Shown: positions 8,214 to 16,823, numbered from the stretch's first letter. The stretch is 64,000 bases of DNA from Falsiruegeria litorea R37 (GCF_900172225.1 NZ_FWFO01000001.1:992001-1056000); one strand, 5' to 3'. Translations and numbers: made by a program. Notes: a model not told the origin generated them from the sequence alone.

Positions 8214-9463
8214 CTTTGACCCGACTGGCCTTGGCATCGTTGAAAAGCCGCTGGTTGACAGTTGGCTTGACCGTCTTTGCGGTGGCCATGTCTGTTGCCC
8301 TGTATCTGGGCGTCGAAAAACTGCGCACCGGTGCACGTGACAGTTTTGCTGACACGATTTCGGGTACGGATCTGATCGTCGGTGCGCGATCGGGCAATGT
8401 GCAATTGCTGCTCTATTCGGTTTTCCGTATCGGTAATGCGACCAACAATATCACCTGGGAAAGCTACCAAGACATCGCAAACCGTCCCGAGGTGTCCTGG
8501 GCGGTGCCGATCTCTTTGGGGGACAGCCACCGCCAGTTTCGCGTGATGGGCACAACGGGCGCCTATTTCGATCGCTACAAATACCGGGGTGACCGGGCGC
8601 TGGACTTTGCCCAAGGCAAGCGAATGGGTGATCTGTTCGATGCCGTGGTCGGCGCAGATGTTGCGGCTCAGTTGGGGTATTCCGTCGGAGACCCGATTGT
8701 TGTGGCGCATGGGTTGGCGTCATTCTCGGAACACGCGGACACGCCGTTCCAGATCTCTGGCGTCCTGGCCAAGACGGGAACGCCAGTCGATCGGACGGTG
8801 ATCGTCAGCCTCGAAGCGATCGAAGCCATTCACGTCGATTGGAAAAGCGGCGCACAAAAGCCTGGCGCCGCCACCCCGGTCGAGGTGATCCGGTCCATGG
8901 ATCTGCAGCCAAAAGCGATCACTGCGATCATGCTGGGTGCCGAGTCGCGACTGAAGATATTCTCGCTTCAGCGTGCCATCAATGAATACCCGCAAGAACC
9001 CTTGCTGGCTGTCTTGCCCGGTCTTGCGCTGCAAGAGCTGTGGGGCATTGTCGGTATCGCTGAAACCGCGTTGATCGGGGTGTCCGCCATGGTTGTGGTC
9101 ACGGCCCTTTTGGGTATGGCTGCGATGCTGTTGGCCAGTCTGAACGCACGACGGAGGGAGATGGCGATCCTTCGCGCGATAGGGGCGGGGCCAATGACGG
9201 TTGTCGGATTGCTGTTGATCGAGGCGCTGTTTATGGCCGCCGTTGGCGCGGTGCTTGGTGTCGGGATCTTGTATCTGGGTCTGATCGTGGCACAACCGAT
9301 GCTGGATGCGCGCTTTGGCCTTTTTGTGCCAATCAGCGGGCTTTCAGGCCGCGAGGCGATAACCTTGATCGCCGTGGTCTGTGCTGCGGCCTTGGTAAGC
9401 CTTCTGCCTGCCATCCGGGCCTATAGGATCTCGTTGGCGGATGGCATGATGGTGAAGATGTGA
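8210..9463 (+). CDS. FtsX-type ABC transporter permease, zinc-linked operon
   Basis: The 417-residue protein has one N-terminal membrane helix (WLTVGLTVFAVAMSVALYL), a large periplasmic domain, and three C-terminal helices around residues 285-405, which is the MacB/FtsX layout. The segment NARRREMAILRAIGAGPMTV is a typical FtsX cytoplasmic loop that contacts the ATPase. It overlaps the ATPase gene by 4 bases. Together they form a two-gene ABC machine of the lipoprotein- or export-type family. In ZrgA-type loci such a pair accompanies the DUF2796 protein. How an FtsX-type machine would contribute to zinc handling is not clear from sequence. Confidence 0.85.
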   Translation: MTLTRLALASLKSRWLTVGLTVFAVAMSVALYLGVEKLRTGARDSFADTISGTDLIVGARSGNVQLLLYSVFRIGNATNNITWESYQDIANRPEVSWAVPISLGDSHRQFRVMGTTGAYFDRYKYRGDRALDFAQGKRMGDLFDAVVGADVAAQLGYSVGDPIVVAHGLASFSEHADTPFQISGVLAKTGTPVDRTVIVSLEAIEAIHVDWKSGAQKPGAATPVEVIRSMDLQPKAITAIMLGAESRLKIFSLQRAINEYPQEPLLAVLPGLALQELWGIVGIAETALIGVSAMVVVTALLGMAAMLLASLNARRREMAILRAIGAGPMTVVGLLLIEALFMAAVGAVLGVGILYLGLIVAQPMLDARFGLFVPISGLSGREAITLIAVVCAAALVSLLPAIRAYRISLADGMMVKM

Positions 9464-9499
9464 CTTCATTTCTCGCCAGCTATTTGGCATGCTGACGTC

Positions 9500-10546
9500 A
9501 TGTTTCGTCGTTCCGTTTCACTCGCTGCTGTGTCGGCTTTGTTTGCGTCTCAGGCGTGGGCATGCGCCTTTCATGGCTACAATCCGCAAATCACTTTTGT
9601 AGAACGCCTGTTGGGCAGCGAGCATATCGTTCTGGCCAGGCCGTCCGAGGCTCGGCCGTTCCGGTACTCGGACATCGAGGTCCTGGAAGGCACCGCCGAC
9701 TATGTGGATATTCCGCACCTCGTGGACAGCATCGCGCGCCGCAGATTGGCGGCAAACCCTGACGATCATATCCTGTTTGCGCGGGATGGCGCTTATGGCC
9801 CCTGGCAACGCATCGCCTATGTGAACCCCGCGATGCAAGATGTTTTGGACGTCGTGATGGCCGAGCTGCCAGAATGGGAAATGGGCGCGGATGAAGAACG
9901 GTTCGCTTATTTTGCCTCGTTGCTGAACCATCCTGACAAAGAGGTCCACGCCCTGGCTCTGCGCGAGCTGGACTTGGCCGATTACAGCATCTTGCGCCAG
10001 CTTGTTTTGGACGTTGATCCCCAGCGGCTGATTTCGCGGTTGGGGTTGCAATCGGAAACCGACTTGCGCCCGATCCGGGTGCTTTTGTTGGGGTTGAGCG
10101 GCGCACGCATTGATCAGGCATTTTTCGAAAATGGCGTTGCCAAGTCTTCGGATTATTCGGGGGGGATGCTTGGGGCGCTTGCGATGGCGATGGTCGAGCA
10201 CGGTGGCAGCGAGGCGGCTTTGCGATTGGTCAACGACCATTTGTTGGGACGAGATTTGTCCCAAGACAGCCGCGAGCAACTGGTCGAGGTGCTGGCCATT
10301 CACGGTACAGTCGGTGACGAAAAGATGCGCGAAACCGTTCAGGCGGCCTTGGGGCAGGCCCTGCGTCAGGATCCCGGCCTGGTGGCTATGGCTGCACGCC
10401 AATTGGGGGCCCGCTGGGATTGGTCGCAAAGCGAGCTAGTTTCCGAGTTGATGCGCAGCGGCAAAATCAAATCGCCGCTCGATATGCTGGTTGCGACGCA
10501 ATATGTTGCCCTGGCACAGGAAAGTGCGGATCTGGTTCAGAACTGA
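9500..10546 (+). CDS. Uncharacterised secreted protein of the zinc-linked operon, possible helical repeats
   Basis: The 348-residue product has a signal peptide ending near AWA (residues 1-22) and a mature N-terminus with a Cys-x-Phe-His pair (CAFHGYNP). The first third looks globular (HIVLARPSE, DYVDIPHLVDSI). The rest, from about residue 130, is a run of amphipathic helix pairs (NHPDKEVHALALRELDLADY, LRPIRVLLLGLSG, DSREQLVEVLAIHGTVGDE) that resembles HEAT-like repeats. I do not recognise a named family. Its position between the permease and the DUF3299 gene, with a short 36-bp gap, puts it in the presumed Zur operon, so a periplasmic partner role is inferred. Confidence 0.65.
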   Translation: MFRRSVSLAAVSALFASQAWACAFHGYNPQITFVERLLGSEHIVLARPSEARPFRYSDIEVLEGTADYVDIPHLVDSIARRRLAANPDDHILFARDGAYGPWQRIAYVNPAMQDVLDVVMAELPEWEMGADEERFAYFASLLNHPDKEVHALALRELDLADYSILRQLVLDVDPQRLISRLGLQSETDLRPIRVLLLGLSGARIDQAFFENGVAKSSDYSGGMLGALAMAMVEHGGSEAALRLVNDHLLGRDLSQDSREQLVEVLAIHGTVGDEKMRETVQAALGQALRQDPGLVAMAARQLGARWDWSQSELVSELMRSGKIKSPLDMLVATQYVALAQESADLVQN

Positions 10547-10571
10547 GCTTTTAGCAAGAGAGGGAAGATCG

Positions 10572-11093
10572 ATGGCGCACTCACGGCGATTGTTCATGAC
10601 ACAAGGCCTGGCCGGGCTTGGGGCATTTTCCCTTGCTGGCGGGCTGGCGCAGGCGGCAGACGCTCCGGTCGAAATCACCTGGCGCGATCTGGTGCCGGAC
10701 AGCGGTGGCACCGAATTTGACGCACTGCGTGACTTGGGCGTGGTCCAGCATGGCCAGTTGAGCACGCCGTTCGATCAGGAGAAAGGCGGAGCAGTGACCA
10801 CGGAATACAACGGTACGGTGGTGCGCATTCCCGGCTACCTGGTGCCTTTGGATTTTGATGGAACCTCGGTCACGGCAGGCCTGTTGGTTCCTTATGTCGG
10901 TGCCTGCATCCACGTGCCGCCACCACCGCCCAACCAGTTGATCTATGTGACCGCCGACAAATCACCCTACGAGGCGCAGGGGTTGTTCGAGCCGGTTTAT
11001 GTCACCGGTTTGTTCGGGACGTCGGCCGCAACAACCCAGCTTGCCGAAGTTGGATACGCCCTGTCGGCAGATTTAATAGAGCCGTATTCGTAA
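10572..11093 (+). CDS. DUF3299 periplasmic protein
   Basis: The ATG at 10572 follows an AGGGAAG ribosome-binding site and gives 173 residues. The N-terminus, SRRLFMTQGLAGLGAFSLAGG, resembles a twin-arginine signal ending at AQA. The mature protein contains the DUF3299 core: RIPGYLVPLDFDG near residue 77 and GACIHVPPPPPNQ near residue 103. The invariant Cys-x-His-x-Pro-Pro-Pro-Pro motif looks like a metal site. DUF3299 genes are often found with DUF2796 and FtsX-type ABC genes. It is the last gene of the zinc-linked operon. The biochemical role is unknown; metal binding or maturation of a periplasmic partner is inferred. Confidence 0.8.
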   Translation: MAHSRRLFMTQGLAGLGAFSLAGGLAQAADAPVEITWRDLVPDSGGTEFDALRDLGVVQHGQLSTPFDQEKGGAVTTEYNGTVVRIPGYLVPLDFDGTSVTAGLLVPYVGACIHVPPPPPNQLIYVTADKSPYEAQGLFEPVYVTGLFGTSAATTQLAEVGYALSADLIEPYS

Positions 11094-11218
11094 GCGTTCG
11101 GCGCGGGGCAGTGCAAAATGGCGACAGCTGCACAAATTGCGCGTATGGAAATTGTCAGAGATGAGTTTGCCTGTTTAACATAAGCCTCAAAACCCGAGCG
11201 GCGCAGGACGGCAAGACC

Positions 11219-12649
11219 ATCAGGCAACAGGTAAACAGGCGCAGGTTTCTGACAACTGCAGGGGCCCAACTGGCTTTGGCAGCCGGGTGTACTGTTGGCG
11301 AAGACTTTCAAAAACCCAGCAAGGATGTGCCCCAGCAGTTTCTTGGAGCACAAATAGAATCCTCTATCACCCGCGGCAACGTGGAGTGGTGGCAGGCATA
11401 TGGCGATGACAAGCTCAATCGCTTGGTGGACCTGGGGTTGGAACAAAATCTGGATATCCGCAAGGCGGTGGCCCGGGTTGAACAGTCACAAGCTATTCTC
11501 GAAGGGGCCGGATACCCGATTTCCGGAACGACCCGCGTCTCAGAATTCAAGGTCGCAGGCGGCGGGACAGACGGGCGCGCAGACACTGGCTTTGTTCGAG
11601 CAGAAGCCAGTTGGCAAGCGGATCTTTATGGCCGTCTAAAGCGCGAGCGGGAAGCGGCAAGGTATAGGCTCGAAGGGGCCTATGACGATGCCAATGTCGC
11701 GCGTATGACCCTGTTGGATGAATTGGTGACAGCCTATATCGACGCGCGTTTTTATCAGGAGCTTATTCGGATCAACCTGCGCGTTGTGTCCTCGCGCGAG
11801 CAGACCCTCAACGCGACCTTGCAAGCGCGCAAGCGGCGCACTGAAATGGGGGCCGCTGAAACCGAGGTTACGGATATTCCTGAGGTGTCTGATCTGGATG
11901 TTGCGCAGGCGCGCACGCTTGTGGCTTCTGCGCGGGCTGAACTGCCCGAGGCAAAGATCCTGTTTTTCAAATCCGTATCGCGGGTCGGAACACTGCTAGG
12001 CCAGGCATGGGATCGCCCGCGCGAAGGGTTGGACCGTACGGCACCGCAGCCGGTGCCATCGACCCGAGGGTTAAAGACGGGTGTCCCGGCTGATTTGATC
12101 CGCAACAGGCCGGATGTGCGACTGGCCGAAAAACGCTTGGCGGAATCCGTGGCCTTGGCTGGCGTGGCCGAGGCCGATCTGTATCCCGAGTTGAAGCTGA
12201 CGGGAAACATCAACATCAACTACTCGGGCAATGACCTGCTGCCAACAGCAGGCTTTGCACGCCTTGGACTGGACATTCCCTTGTTTGACCTGCCCGAGCG
12301 CCGGTCCAAAGTCCGATTTCAGAAAGCGCGTAGCAAAGAACTCCTCGCCGTGTGGGAGGAAACCGTGGTTGAAGCGGTTGAAGAGGTGCAAGATTCGCTG
12401 GTCAGCCTAAAAAACCACAACGAGGCGGTGAAGTTCACTTCAGAAGCTATCGCAAATCTGAACGAGGTTCTGAAGCTGGCGCGCCAAGCTTATGTAGCGG
12501 GCCAAAGTGGCTTCTTGCAAGTTCTCGACGCCGAGCGCGCTTTGCTTGCGGCCGAAAACGCACTGGCCTTGGACAAGCGCAACTTTGCAGTGGATTTTGT
12601 GGACTTGAACGTCGCGCTTGGCGGAGCTTACGACCAGAAACCTGTTTAG
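11219..12649 (+). CDS. Outer-membrane efflux lipoprotein (OprM/NodT family) with no standard start codon
   Basis: The protein is an outer-membrane factor with two OEP repeats (LDIRKAVARVEQSQAIL near the N-terminus; ESVALAGVAEADLYPELKLTG in the middle) and the usual lipoprotein start. The first canonical in-frame start is a TTG at 11276, but it begins only four residues before the lipobox cysteine (LAAGC). The frame upstream encodes a convincing signal peptide, NRRRFLTTAGAQLALAAGC, back to a stop at 11162, with no ATG, GTG or TTG. The codon at 11219 is ATC and would make a perfect start if it were ATG. So either a rare ATC/ATA start is used or the start codon is mutated. No pump genes adjoin it. 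Confidence 0.65.
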   Translation: MRQQVNRRRFLTTAGAQLALAAGCTVGEDFQKPSKDVPQQFLGAQIESSITRGNVEWWQAYGDDKLNRLVDLGLEQNLDIRKAVARVEQSQAILEGAGYPISGTTRVSEFKVAGGGTDGRADTGFVRAEASWQADLYGRLKREREAARYRLEGAYDDANVARMTLLDELVTAYIDARFYQELIRINLRVVSSREQTLNATLQARKRRTEMGAAETEVTDIPEVSDLDVAQARTLVASARAELPEAKILFFKSVSRVGTLLGQAWDRPREGLDRTAPQPVPSTRGLKTGVPADLIRNRPDVRLAEKRLAESVALAGVAEADLYPELKLTGNININYSGNDLLPTAGFARLGLDIPLFDLPERRSKVRFQKARSKELLAVWEETVVEAVEEVQDSLVSLKNHNEAVKFTSEAIANLNEVLKLARQAYVAGQSGFLQVLDAERALLAAENALALDKRNFAVDFVDLNVALGGAYDQKPV

Positions 12650-12673
12650 TTTGTGCAGCTTGCGCGTCAAATA

Positions 12674-12698
12674 CCTGCAGCCCGTTTTGGGCTGCAGG
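12674..12698. terminator. Hairpin between convergent genes
   Basis: A perfect 10-bp inverted repeat (CCTGCAGCCC and its complement) with a 5-base loop lies between the converging efflux lipoprotein and the small secreted-protein gene. There is no long T-run on either side, so it may be a weak bidirectional terminator. Confidence 0.5.
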
Positions 12699-12713
12699 CC
12701 TTGTCGACGGTGA

Positions 12714-13241
12714 TCAGCCGTTTAGTTCTGCTTGACACTTACGTGCGGCTTCGATGGCTTTAAACGTGCCGTCCAAGCTGACCGAAAACGCCTCTTCCCT
12801 TTTGGGGAAAACAACCATGGTGTAGCGCTTTTGAACTTGGGTAACGAATTCGGGGTTGTCGATTAGGATGTATCCACCCTTATAACCATCTTGCATGTGC
12901 TTGGATTTCTTCCGAGCATTACCTTCATAAAGCTTACCATCAAGCGAGATAGTCACCTTCTCCTTGCCGCCACGAAGTTTGATGTCGGCTTTGGTGAACA
13001 CACCGAGGTACGCAAAATCCTGGGCTTTGTTCAGGCCCATCTGGACGATGTTTGTGTTCGAATCGATGCGCTCGGCCAAGCAGGAATTCCGCGTTACATC
13101 GACCCACACAGTCCAGCCTTCAACTTTTCCCCACTCGGTAAACACGTCATCAACCGAAGGCAGAAAATCGTCTGAGGCTAGGGCTGAAACAGCGGGCATC
13201 GCAATCAAAGCGGCAGTGGCAGCAAGTGTCTTAAAAGTCAT
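12714..13241 (-). CDS. Small secreted protein of unknown function
   Basis: The 175-residue product has a clear signal peptide (MTFKTLAATAALIAMPAVSALA). The mature part is a single compact domain with strands WTVWVDVTRNSCLAER and YTMVVFPKREEAFSVSLDGTF and one cysteine pair candidate (Cys after NS and Cys in ARKCQAE). This resembles in a general way the IalB-like periplasmic proteins of alphaproteobacteria, but I cannot assign a family with certainty. It stands alone, converging on the efflux gene. About 220 bp of sequence without a gene separates its start from the cobalamin importer operon. Confidence 0.6.
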   Translation of the reverse strand: MTFKTLAATAALIAMPAVSALASDDFLPSVDDVFTEWGKVEGWTVWVDVTRNSCLAERIDSNTNIVQMGLNKAQDFAYLGVFTKADIKLRGGKEKVTISLDGKLYEGNARKKSKHMQDGYKGGYILIDNPEFVTQVQKRYTMVVFPKREEAFSVSLDGTFKAIEAARKCQAELNG

Positions 13242-13463
13242 TTAAACCTCCCAGGGTCAGTAGCTTGGTTTTTAGTGGCATTTTGTAATTCAGATATTCT
13301 ATTCCGTGACTTCAACAGAGCACGCTGGTCGATAAAGTCAACACTGTGCGCGAGAATTTTTTGTTTAGGCAACCGCATTGCGTGAACTGAACTTGCTCGG
13401 AAAGTGGGAAGTCAGGGCTTGCCTGGGTTTGATTTCGAAAGCCGACGAACGGTGAACGAGCTG

Positions 13464-14477
13464 CTATCCGTTGGTGCGGGCTGTTCGAAACAACAAGGCA
13501 AACACAAAGATCGACCCAATGGATGTCGTGACTATCCCAACTGGAAGCTCTTGTGGAGCGAGTAGCAACCTGCTGAGGATGTCCGACCCCGTTAGCAAGA
13601 TGGCACCTACAAGGGCCGCTGTTGGCAACAGGTTGCCATGCAAAGGACCGACAATACCTCGGGCAATATGGGGAACCATCAGTCCCACAAAGCCAATGAC
13701 GCCAGCCACCGATACAAACGCTGCCGTGGCCAGAGCGGCCGCAAAGAACATGCTGAACCTTAGGCGCTGCACCGGCACGCCGAGTGTTGATGCCGTCAGG
13801 TCCCCTGTCAGCAAAGCGTCCAGCCAACGGCTGCGGTAATGGGCAAAAACCAGGATCAAGAGCAATCCAAGGCAAATCAGCGGAAAGGTCTCCCATCTGG
13901 CCAACCCTAGACCGCCCAGCATCCAGAAGATGACGGAATGCGCCGCCCGGCTGTCGCCTGCAAAAATCAGATAATTGGTGATGGCGGCGAATAGAAAAGA
14001 CACCGCCAGCCCCGACAGGATAAGCTTTTCCGGTGCGCTGGTGCGCAATGCGTGAACCAGCGCCAGAACGATCCCTGATGCCACCAGGCCACCGCAAAAA
14101 GCCGCCAGCGGGAGAGTCCAAAACCCCAATACGTCTCCGGTGACAGTGATGACAAACACAGCCCCGGCGGCCGCGCCTGATGACAGCCCAAACAAAAACG
14201 GGTCGGCCAGATCATTGCGTGTGGTTGTTTGCAGGACAACGCCGACGACGCCCAAACCGGCGCCGATGACGGCCGCAAACAATGCGCGGGGTAAACGCAG
14301 GTCAAAGACGATCCGATGCATCGGCGACATTTCACCGTCAACGACCCCGGTGCCCAGCAGAATGGCTTTCAGAGCATCGCCAGCAGGAATGGGCGTGGTC
14401 CCGTAGATGGTCGAAATCAGCAAGAAGACGGCCAGGATGGCCGCCCCCAGTATCAAATTAAGGCTCAATCGCCCCAT
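13464..14477 (-). CDS. btuC: Cobalamin-type ABC importer permease (BtuC/FecCD family)
   Basis: The 337-residue protein has about ten membrane helices and the FecCD signatures: RLPRALFAAVIGAGLGVVGVVLQ near residue 65, the NDLADPFLFGLSSGAAAGA segment, and GVIGFVGLMVPHIAR near residue 255, the loop that contacts the ATPase. It is the third gene of a riboswitch-led minus-strand operon and starts 1 bp after the stop of the binding protein. Family members import cobalamin, haem or iron siderophores. The upstream cobalamin riboswitch makes corrinoid the likely substrate here. The symbol is by context. Confidence 0.8.
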   Translation of the reverse strand: MGRLSLNLILGAAILAVFLLISTIYGTTPIPAGDALKAILLGTGVVDGEMSPMHRIVFDLRLPRALFAAVIGAGLGVVGVVLQTTTRNDLADPFLFGLSSGAAAGAVFVITVTGDVLGFWTLPLAAFCGGLVASGIVLALVHALRTSAPEKLILSGLAVSFLFAAITNYLIFAGDSRAAHSVIFWMLGGLGLARWETFPLICLGLLLILVFAHYRSRWLDALLTGDLTASTLGVPVQRLRFSMFFAAALATAAFVSVAGVIGFVGLMVPHIARGIVGPLHGNLLPTAALVGAILLTGSDILSRLLLAPQELPVGIVTTSIGSIFVFALLFRTARTNG

Positions 14478-14478
14478 G

Positions 14479-15426
14479 TCAGTTAAGCTCGGGATGCATC
14501 GCCTGCACCATTTTCGAGATCGCCTTGATGCTTGCAGGCCCCGGTGTCAGCTCTTCATAGCGCAGACCGATCCAGCGTTCGTTCTTGACGGCGTCGGTTT
14601 GGGACATGACGGGGTGTTCCTGCAGAAACTTGAACGTATCCTCGGCGCCGTTGCCGGTTTGATAATCAAGCAACACCAGAAACTCGGGGTTCGCCGCTGC
14701 AACCGTCTCCCACGAGGTCCGACCCCAGCTGGTGTCCATGTCGTGGGTCACGTTTTCACCGCCCGCAGCTGCGATCATCGCATCCGGGATGGCAAACTTG
14801 CCGGCGGTGAACGGCGCATCGGCAGGACCATCCAGCAGGAAGACACGCGGCTTTGCCAGATCAGCGGTCTTGGCTTCGATTGCTGCCAGCTCATCCTTCC
14901 AGCCGGTCACCAGGGCTTCGGCCTTCTCGGATACCTGCATGACTTTCCCCAGACGAAGCACGTCGTTGAACAGCAAGTCCATGCTGGCTGCGGGGCGGTT
15001 TTGGTCCAGATGCACGCAGCTCTCAGACAGAATCATCGTCTTGATACCAAAGGGTTTCAGCGTGTCCGGCGTCACGTCACCGCCCGGCTTCATGCCATAG
15101 TACCAACCCGCAAAGAACAGATCCGGCTCAGCCGCGACCAGGTTTTCGACCGTGGGATACTTTGGCGCCAGTTCGGGAATGTCACCGCGCAGGTCGTCAA
15201 ACTCGGGGCTAGTCTTGTACCAGCCGGTGATGCCGGTCAGGCCAACGATCTTGTCCTGCAGATCCAGGGCAAAGGCCATGTCGGTCATGTTCATGTCATG
15301 CACGATCAGCCGCTCGGGGGCAGTTTCAAAGGACAACGGTTCGCCGCAGTTGTCGACGGTGATCCCCTGTGCAGAGGCCCCGCCCGCCATGGCTGTGATC
15401 AGCGCCACGGACCAGATGTGTTTCAT
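14479..15426 (-). CDS. btuF: Periplasmic substrate-binding protein of the cobalamin-type ABC importer
   Basis: The chosen ATG at 15426 gives MKHIWSVALITAMAGGASA, a good signal peptide, and 315 residues; an ATG five codons upstream is less likely. The mature protein has the type III binding-protein fold with RLIVHDMNMTDMAFALDLQDKIVGLTG, the long helix region QVSEKAEALVTGWKDELAAIEAK, and NPEFLVLLDYQTGN near the C-terminal lobe. The protein should capture a corrinoid in the periplasm and deliver it to the permease. It lies between the ATPase and permease genes of the operon. Relatives bind siderophores or haem, so the riboswitch is the main argument for cobalamin. Confidence 0.75.
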   Translation of the reverse strand: MKHIWSVALITAMAGGASAQGITVDNCGEPLSFETAPERLIVHDMNMTDMAFALDLQDKIVGLTGITGWYKTSPEFDDLRGDIPELAPKYPTVENLVAAEPDLFFAGWYYGMKPGGDVTPDTLKPFGIKTMILSESCVHLDQNRPAASMDLLFNDVLRLGKVMQVSEKAEALVTGWKDELAAIEAKTADLAKPRVFLLDGPADAPFTAGKFAIPDAMIAAAGGENVTHDMDTSWGRTSWETVAAANPEFLVLLDYQTGNGAEDTFKFLQEHPVMSQTDAVKNERWIGLRYEELTPGPASIKAISKMVQAMHPELN

Positions 15427-15444
15427 TCCCAAAGACTCCATAGT

Positions 15445-16230
15445 TCAGGTTGTACGTGTGGTTTTGCGAATGTCCAACGCCGGTATCATCCGGCCTTCGT
15501 GCTGAAAGCGCAGGTAATCGACGCCAAAGGTGTCGCGGACATGATTGGGTGTGAGTACCGCATCCACCGGCCCAAAGTGGGTGAGGCGCGTGGATTTCAT
15601 CAATGCAACATGGGTGGCAAATTCGGGGATCATGACCAGATCATGCACGATCATCACGACTGTGATCCCCAGCCCGGCCACAAGCGAAAGCATCCGCCCC
15701 TTGGCGTCCGGGTCCAGATGGTTGGTTGGCTCGTCCAGAAACAACAACGAGGGCCGCTGCGCCAGCGCGCGTGCGATATGCGCCCGCTGACGCTCGCCGC
15801 CAGACAGCATCGACATCTTCTTGGCGGCCAGTTGGTCCAGCCCTGTTGTCATCACAATGCGGTTCAGTTCATCCGCGTTCTCCCGGGCCGAGCGGTCCGA
15901 GCGGATGGGGATCTGTCCCAAGGCCACGTAATCTCGCAGCGACAGCCGTCCGTCCGGCAATTCCTGCTGGCTGACGACCGCAATCATGCGGGCGCGTTCG
16001 ACCGCGGGCATCTGTTTCAGGCTGTGTCCCTTGATCAGGACATCCCCCAAAGCCAGATCCGCCGCGCCGCAAAGCAGGTTCAAGAGCGTGGTTTTCCCCG
16101 CGCCGTTTGGGCCTGCGATCGCCAGAATCGCGCCTTGCTCCAAGTCGAACGAGGTGCTTTGCAACAAGGCGTCACCGTTCAGGGCATAGTATTCAAGATG
16201 ACGCGCACTGAGAAAAGAGTGGCGGGTCAT
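15445..16230 (-). CDS. btuD: ATP-binding protein of the cobalamin-type ABC importer
   Basis: The ATG at 16230 has GAGG seven bases upstream and gives 261 residues. Motifs in order are Walker A GPNGAGKTT near residue 40, Q-loop VVSQQELPDG, signature LSGGERQR, Walker B LLFLDEPTNHLD and switch His MIVHDLVMI. This is the FepC/BtuD importer type. It is the first long gene after the riboswitch. The same reading frame runs open upstream to an in-frame TGA at 16360, and beyond it to a short ORF with a strong ribosome-binding site, which is odd and listed separately. Confidence 0.85.
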   Translation of the reverse strand: MTRHSFLSARHLEYYALNGDALLQSTSFDLEQGAILAIAGPNGAGKTTLLNLLCGAADLALGDVLIKGHSLKQMPAVERARMIAVVSQQELPDGRLSLRDYVALGQIPIRSDRSARENADELNRIVMTTGLDQLAAKKMSMLSGGERQRAHIARALAQRPSLLFLDEPTNHLDPDAKGRMLSLVAGLGITVVMIVHDLVMIPEFATHVALMKSTRLTHFGPVDAVLTPNHVRDTFGVDYLRFQHEGRMIPALDIRKTTRTT

Positions 16231-16359
16231 GGCCGATCCTCGGATGTGGCCCACGACGCGCGGCGCAATGCAGCCGGGGCTGTCACCCCAAGCAAATTGC
16301 AGCGTTTCAAGACGCTGCTTGATCGAATCCAGCGCGCGGTTTGGATCTGGCGAAATGGA

Positions 16360-16446
16360 TCAGTTGATTTCAGCATTGCCCGCTCCGCTTGATGTCAAGC
16401 GCGGACAGTAGGTGCCGTTCATGTAAACACGCAACAAACGTGCCAT
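16360..16446 (-). CDS. 28-codon ORF with strong ribosome-binding site between riboswitch and importer genes
   Basis: An AAGGAGG at 16452-16458 sits five bases before an ATG at 16446. The ORF encodes MARLLRVYMNGTYCPRLTSS and eight more residues and ends with TGA at 16360. It is in the same frame as the ATPase gene, and no further stop separates the TGA from that gene. It could be a leader peptide used to couple riboswitch control to translation, or the remains of a longer gene. No family is recognised. Confidence 0.4.
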   Translation of the reverse strand: MARLLRVYMNGTYCPRLTSSGAGNAEIN

Positions 16447-16495
16447 CAAAGCCTCCTTCCAGGACGCCCCGTCCCGGGTTGGTTGAACATAAGAT

Positions 16496-16672
16496 GGCAG
16501 GTCTCCTGACTTGCGGGTCGATGCTTGGCCATCCTTCCCGACCGTTTGGGTCAGTGGGTCACTGGCGTCGCTCTGCGCTTACAGTTGCGGGGGCAGTCAC
16601 GGATTTGGCGCCGAAGGTTGGGCCGCACCGTATTCCCTTTTCATCCCTGGGATAACCTCCAGGAAACCATCG
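16496..16672 (-). promoter_or_regulatory. Cobalamin (adenosylcobalamin-type) riboswitch
   Basis: Read on the minus strand, this stretch has the hallmark blocks in order: AAAAGGGAA, GGTG, GACTGCCCCCGCAACTGTAAG (core, part of the B12 box), a CCAGTG/CACTG region, GGTCGGGAAGG, and GACCCGCAAGTCAGGAGACC at the 3' side. These match the conserved core of cobalamin riboswitches. It lies upstream of the BtuFCD-type importer and should lower its expression when cobalamin is abundant. Boundaries are approximate. Confidence 0.9.
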
Positions 16673-16801
16673 CGCTGTTGAGTGCCCGACTTTGATGGAT
16701 GTGTCAACAAGCGACAATGTGTGATGGTCCGTCTGATGCCCAAAAGGGCCGCAGACACTGGCGTCAGTCGCGGGCTATCCGATTTGGAATTCTATCTGAA
16801 G

Positions 16802-16823
16802 GAAGATGGCTGGGGTGGTAGGA
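16802..16823. repeat. Left attachment-like direct repeat of the tRNA-Gln 3' end
   Basis: These 22 bases (GAAGATGGCTGGGGTGGTAG plus GA) are identical to 22638-22659, where they cover the 3' end of tRNA-Gln including its CCA. The two copies are in direct orientation and frame 5.8 kb of accessory DNA. This is what integration at a tRNA 3' end leaves behind, so it is the putative distal att site. The neighbouring 16673-16801 and 16824-17025 hold no gene that I can see; the latter is very G-rich. Confidence 0.75.

Noticed and set aside
16360-16362. Selenocysteine codon reading of the TGA upstream of the ATPase gene
   Set aside because: No SECIS-like hairpin is evident right after it and the upstream peptide matches no selenoprotein. 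A leader peptide or stub is simpler.
14407-16392. Long plus-strand open frame opposite the cobalamin importer genes
   Set aside because: It is antisense to three clear ABC importer genes with intact motifs. Its sequence is rich in Gln, His and Arg, as expected for a shadow of GC-rich coding DNA.
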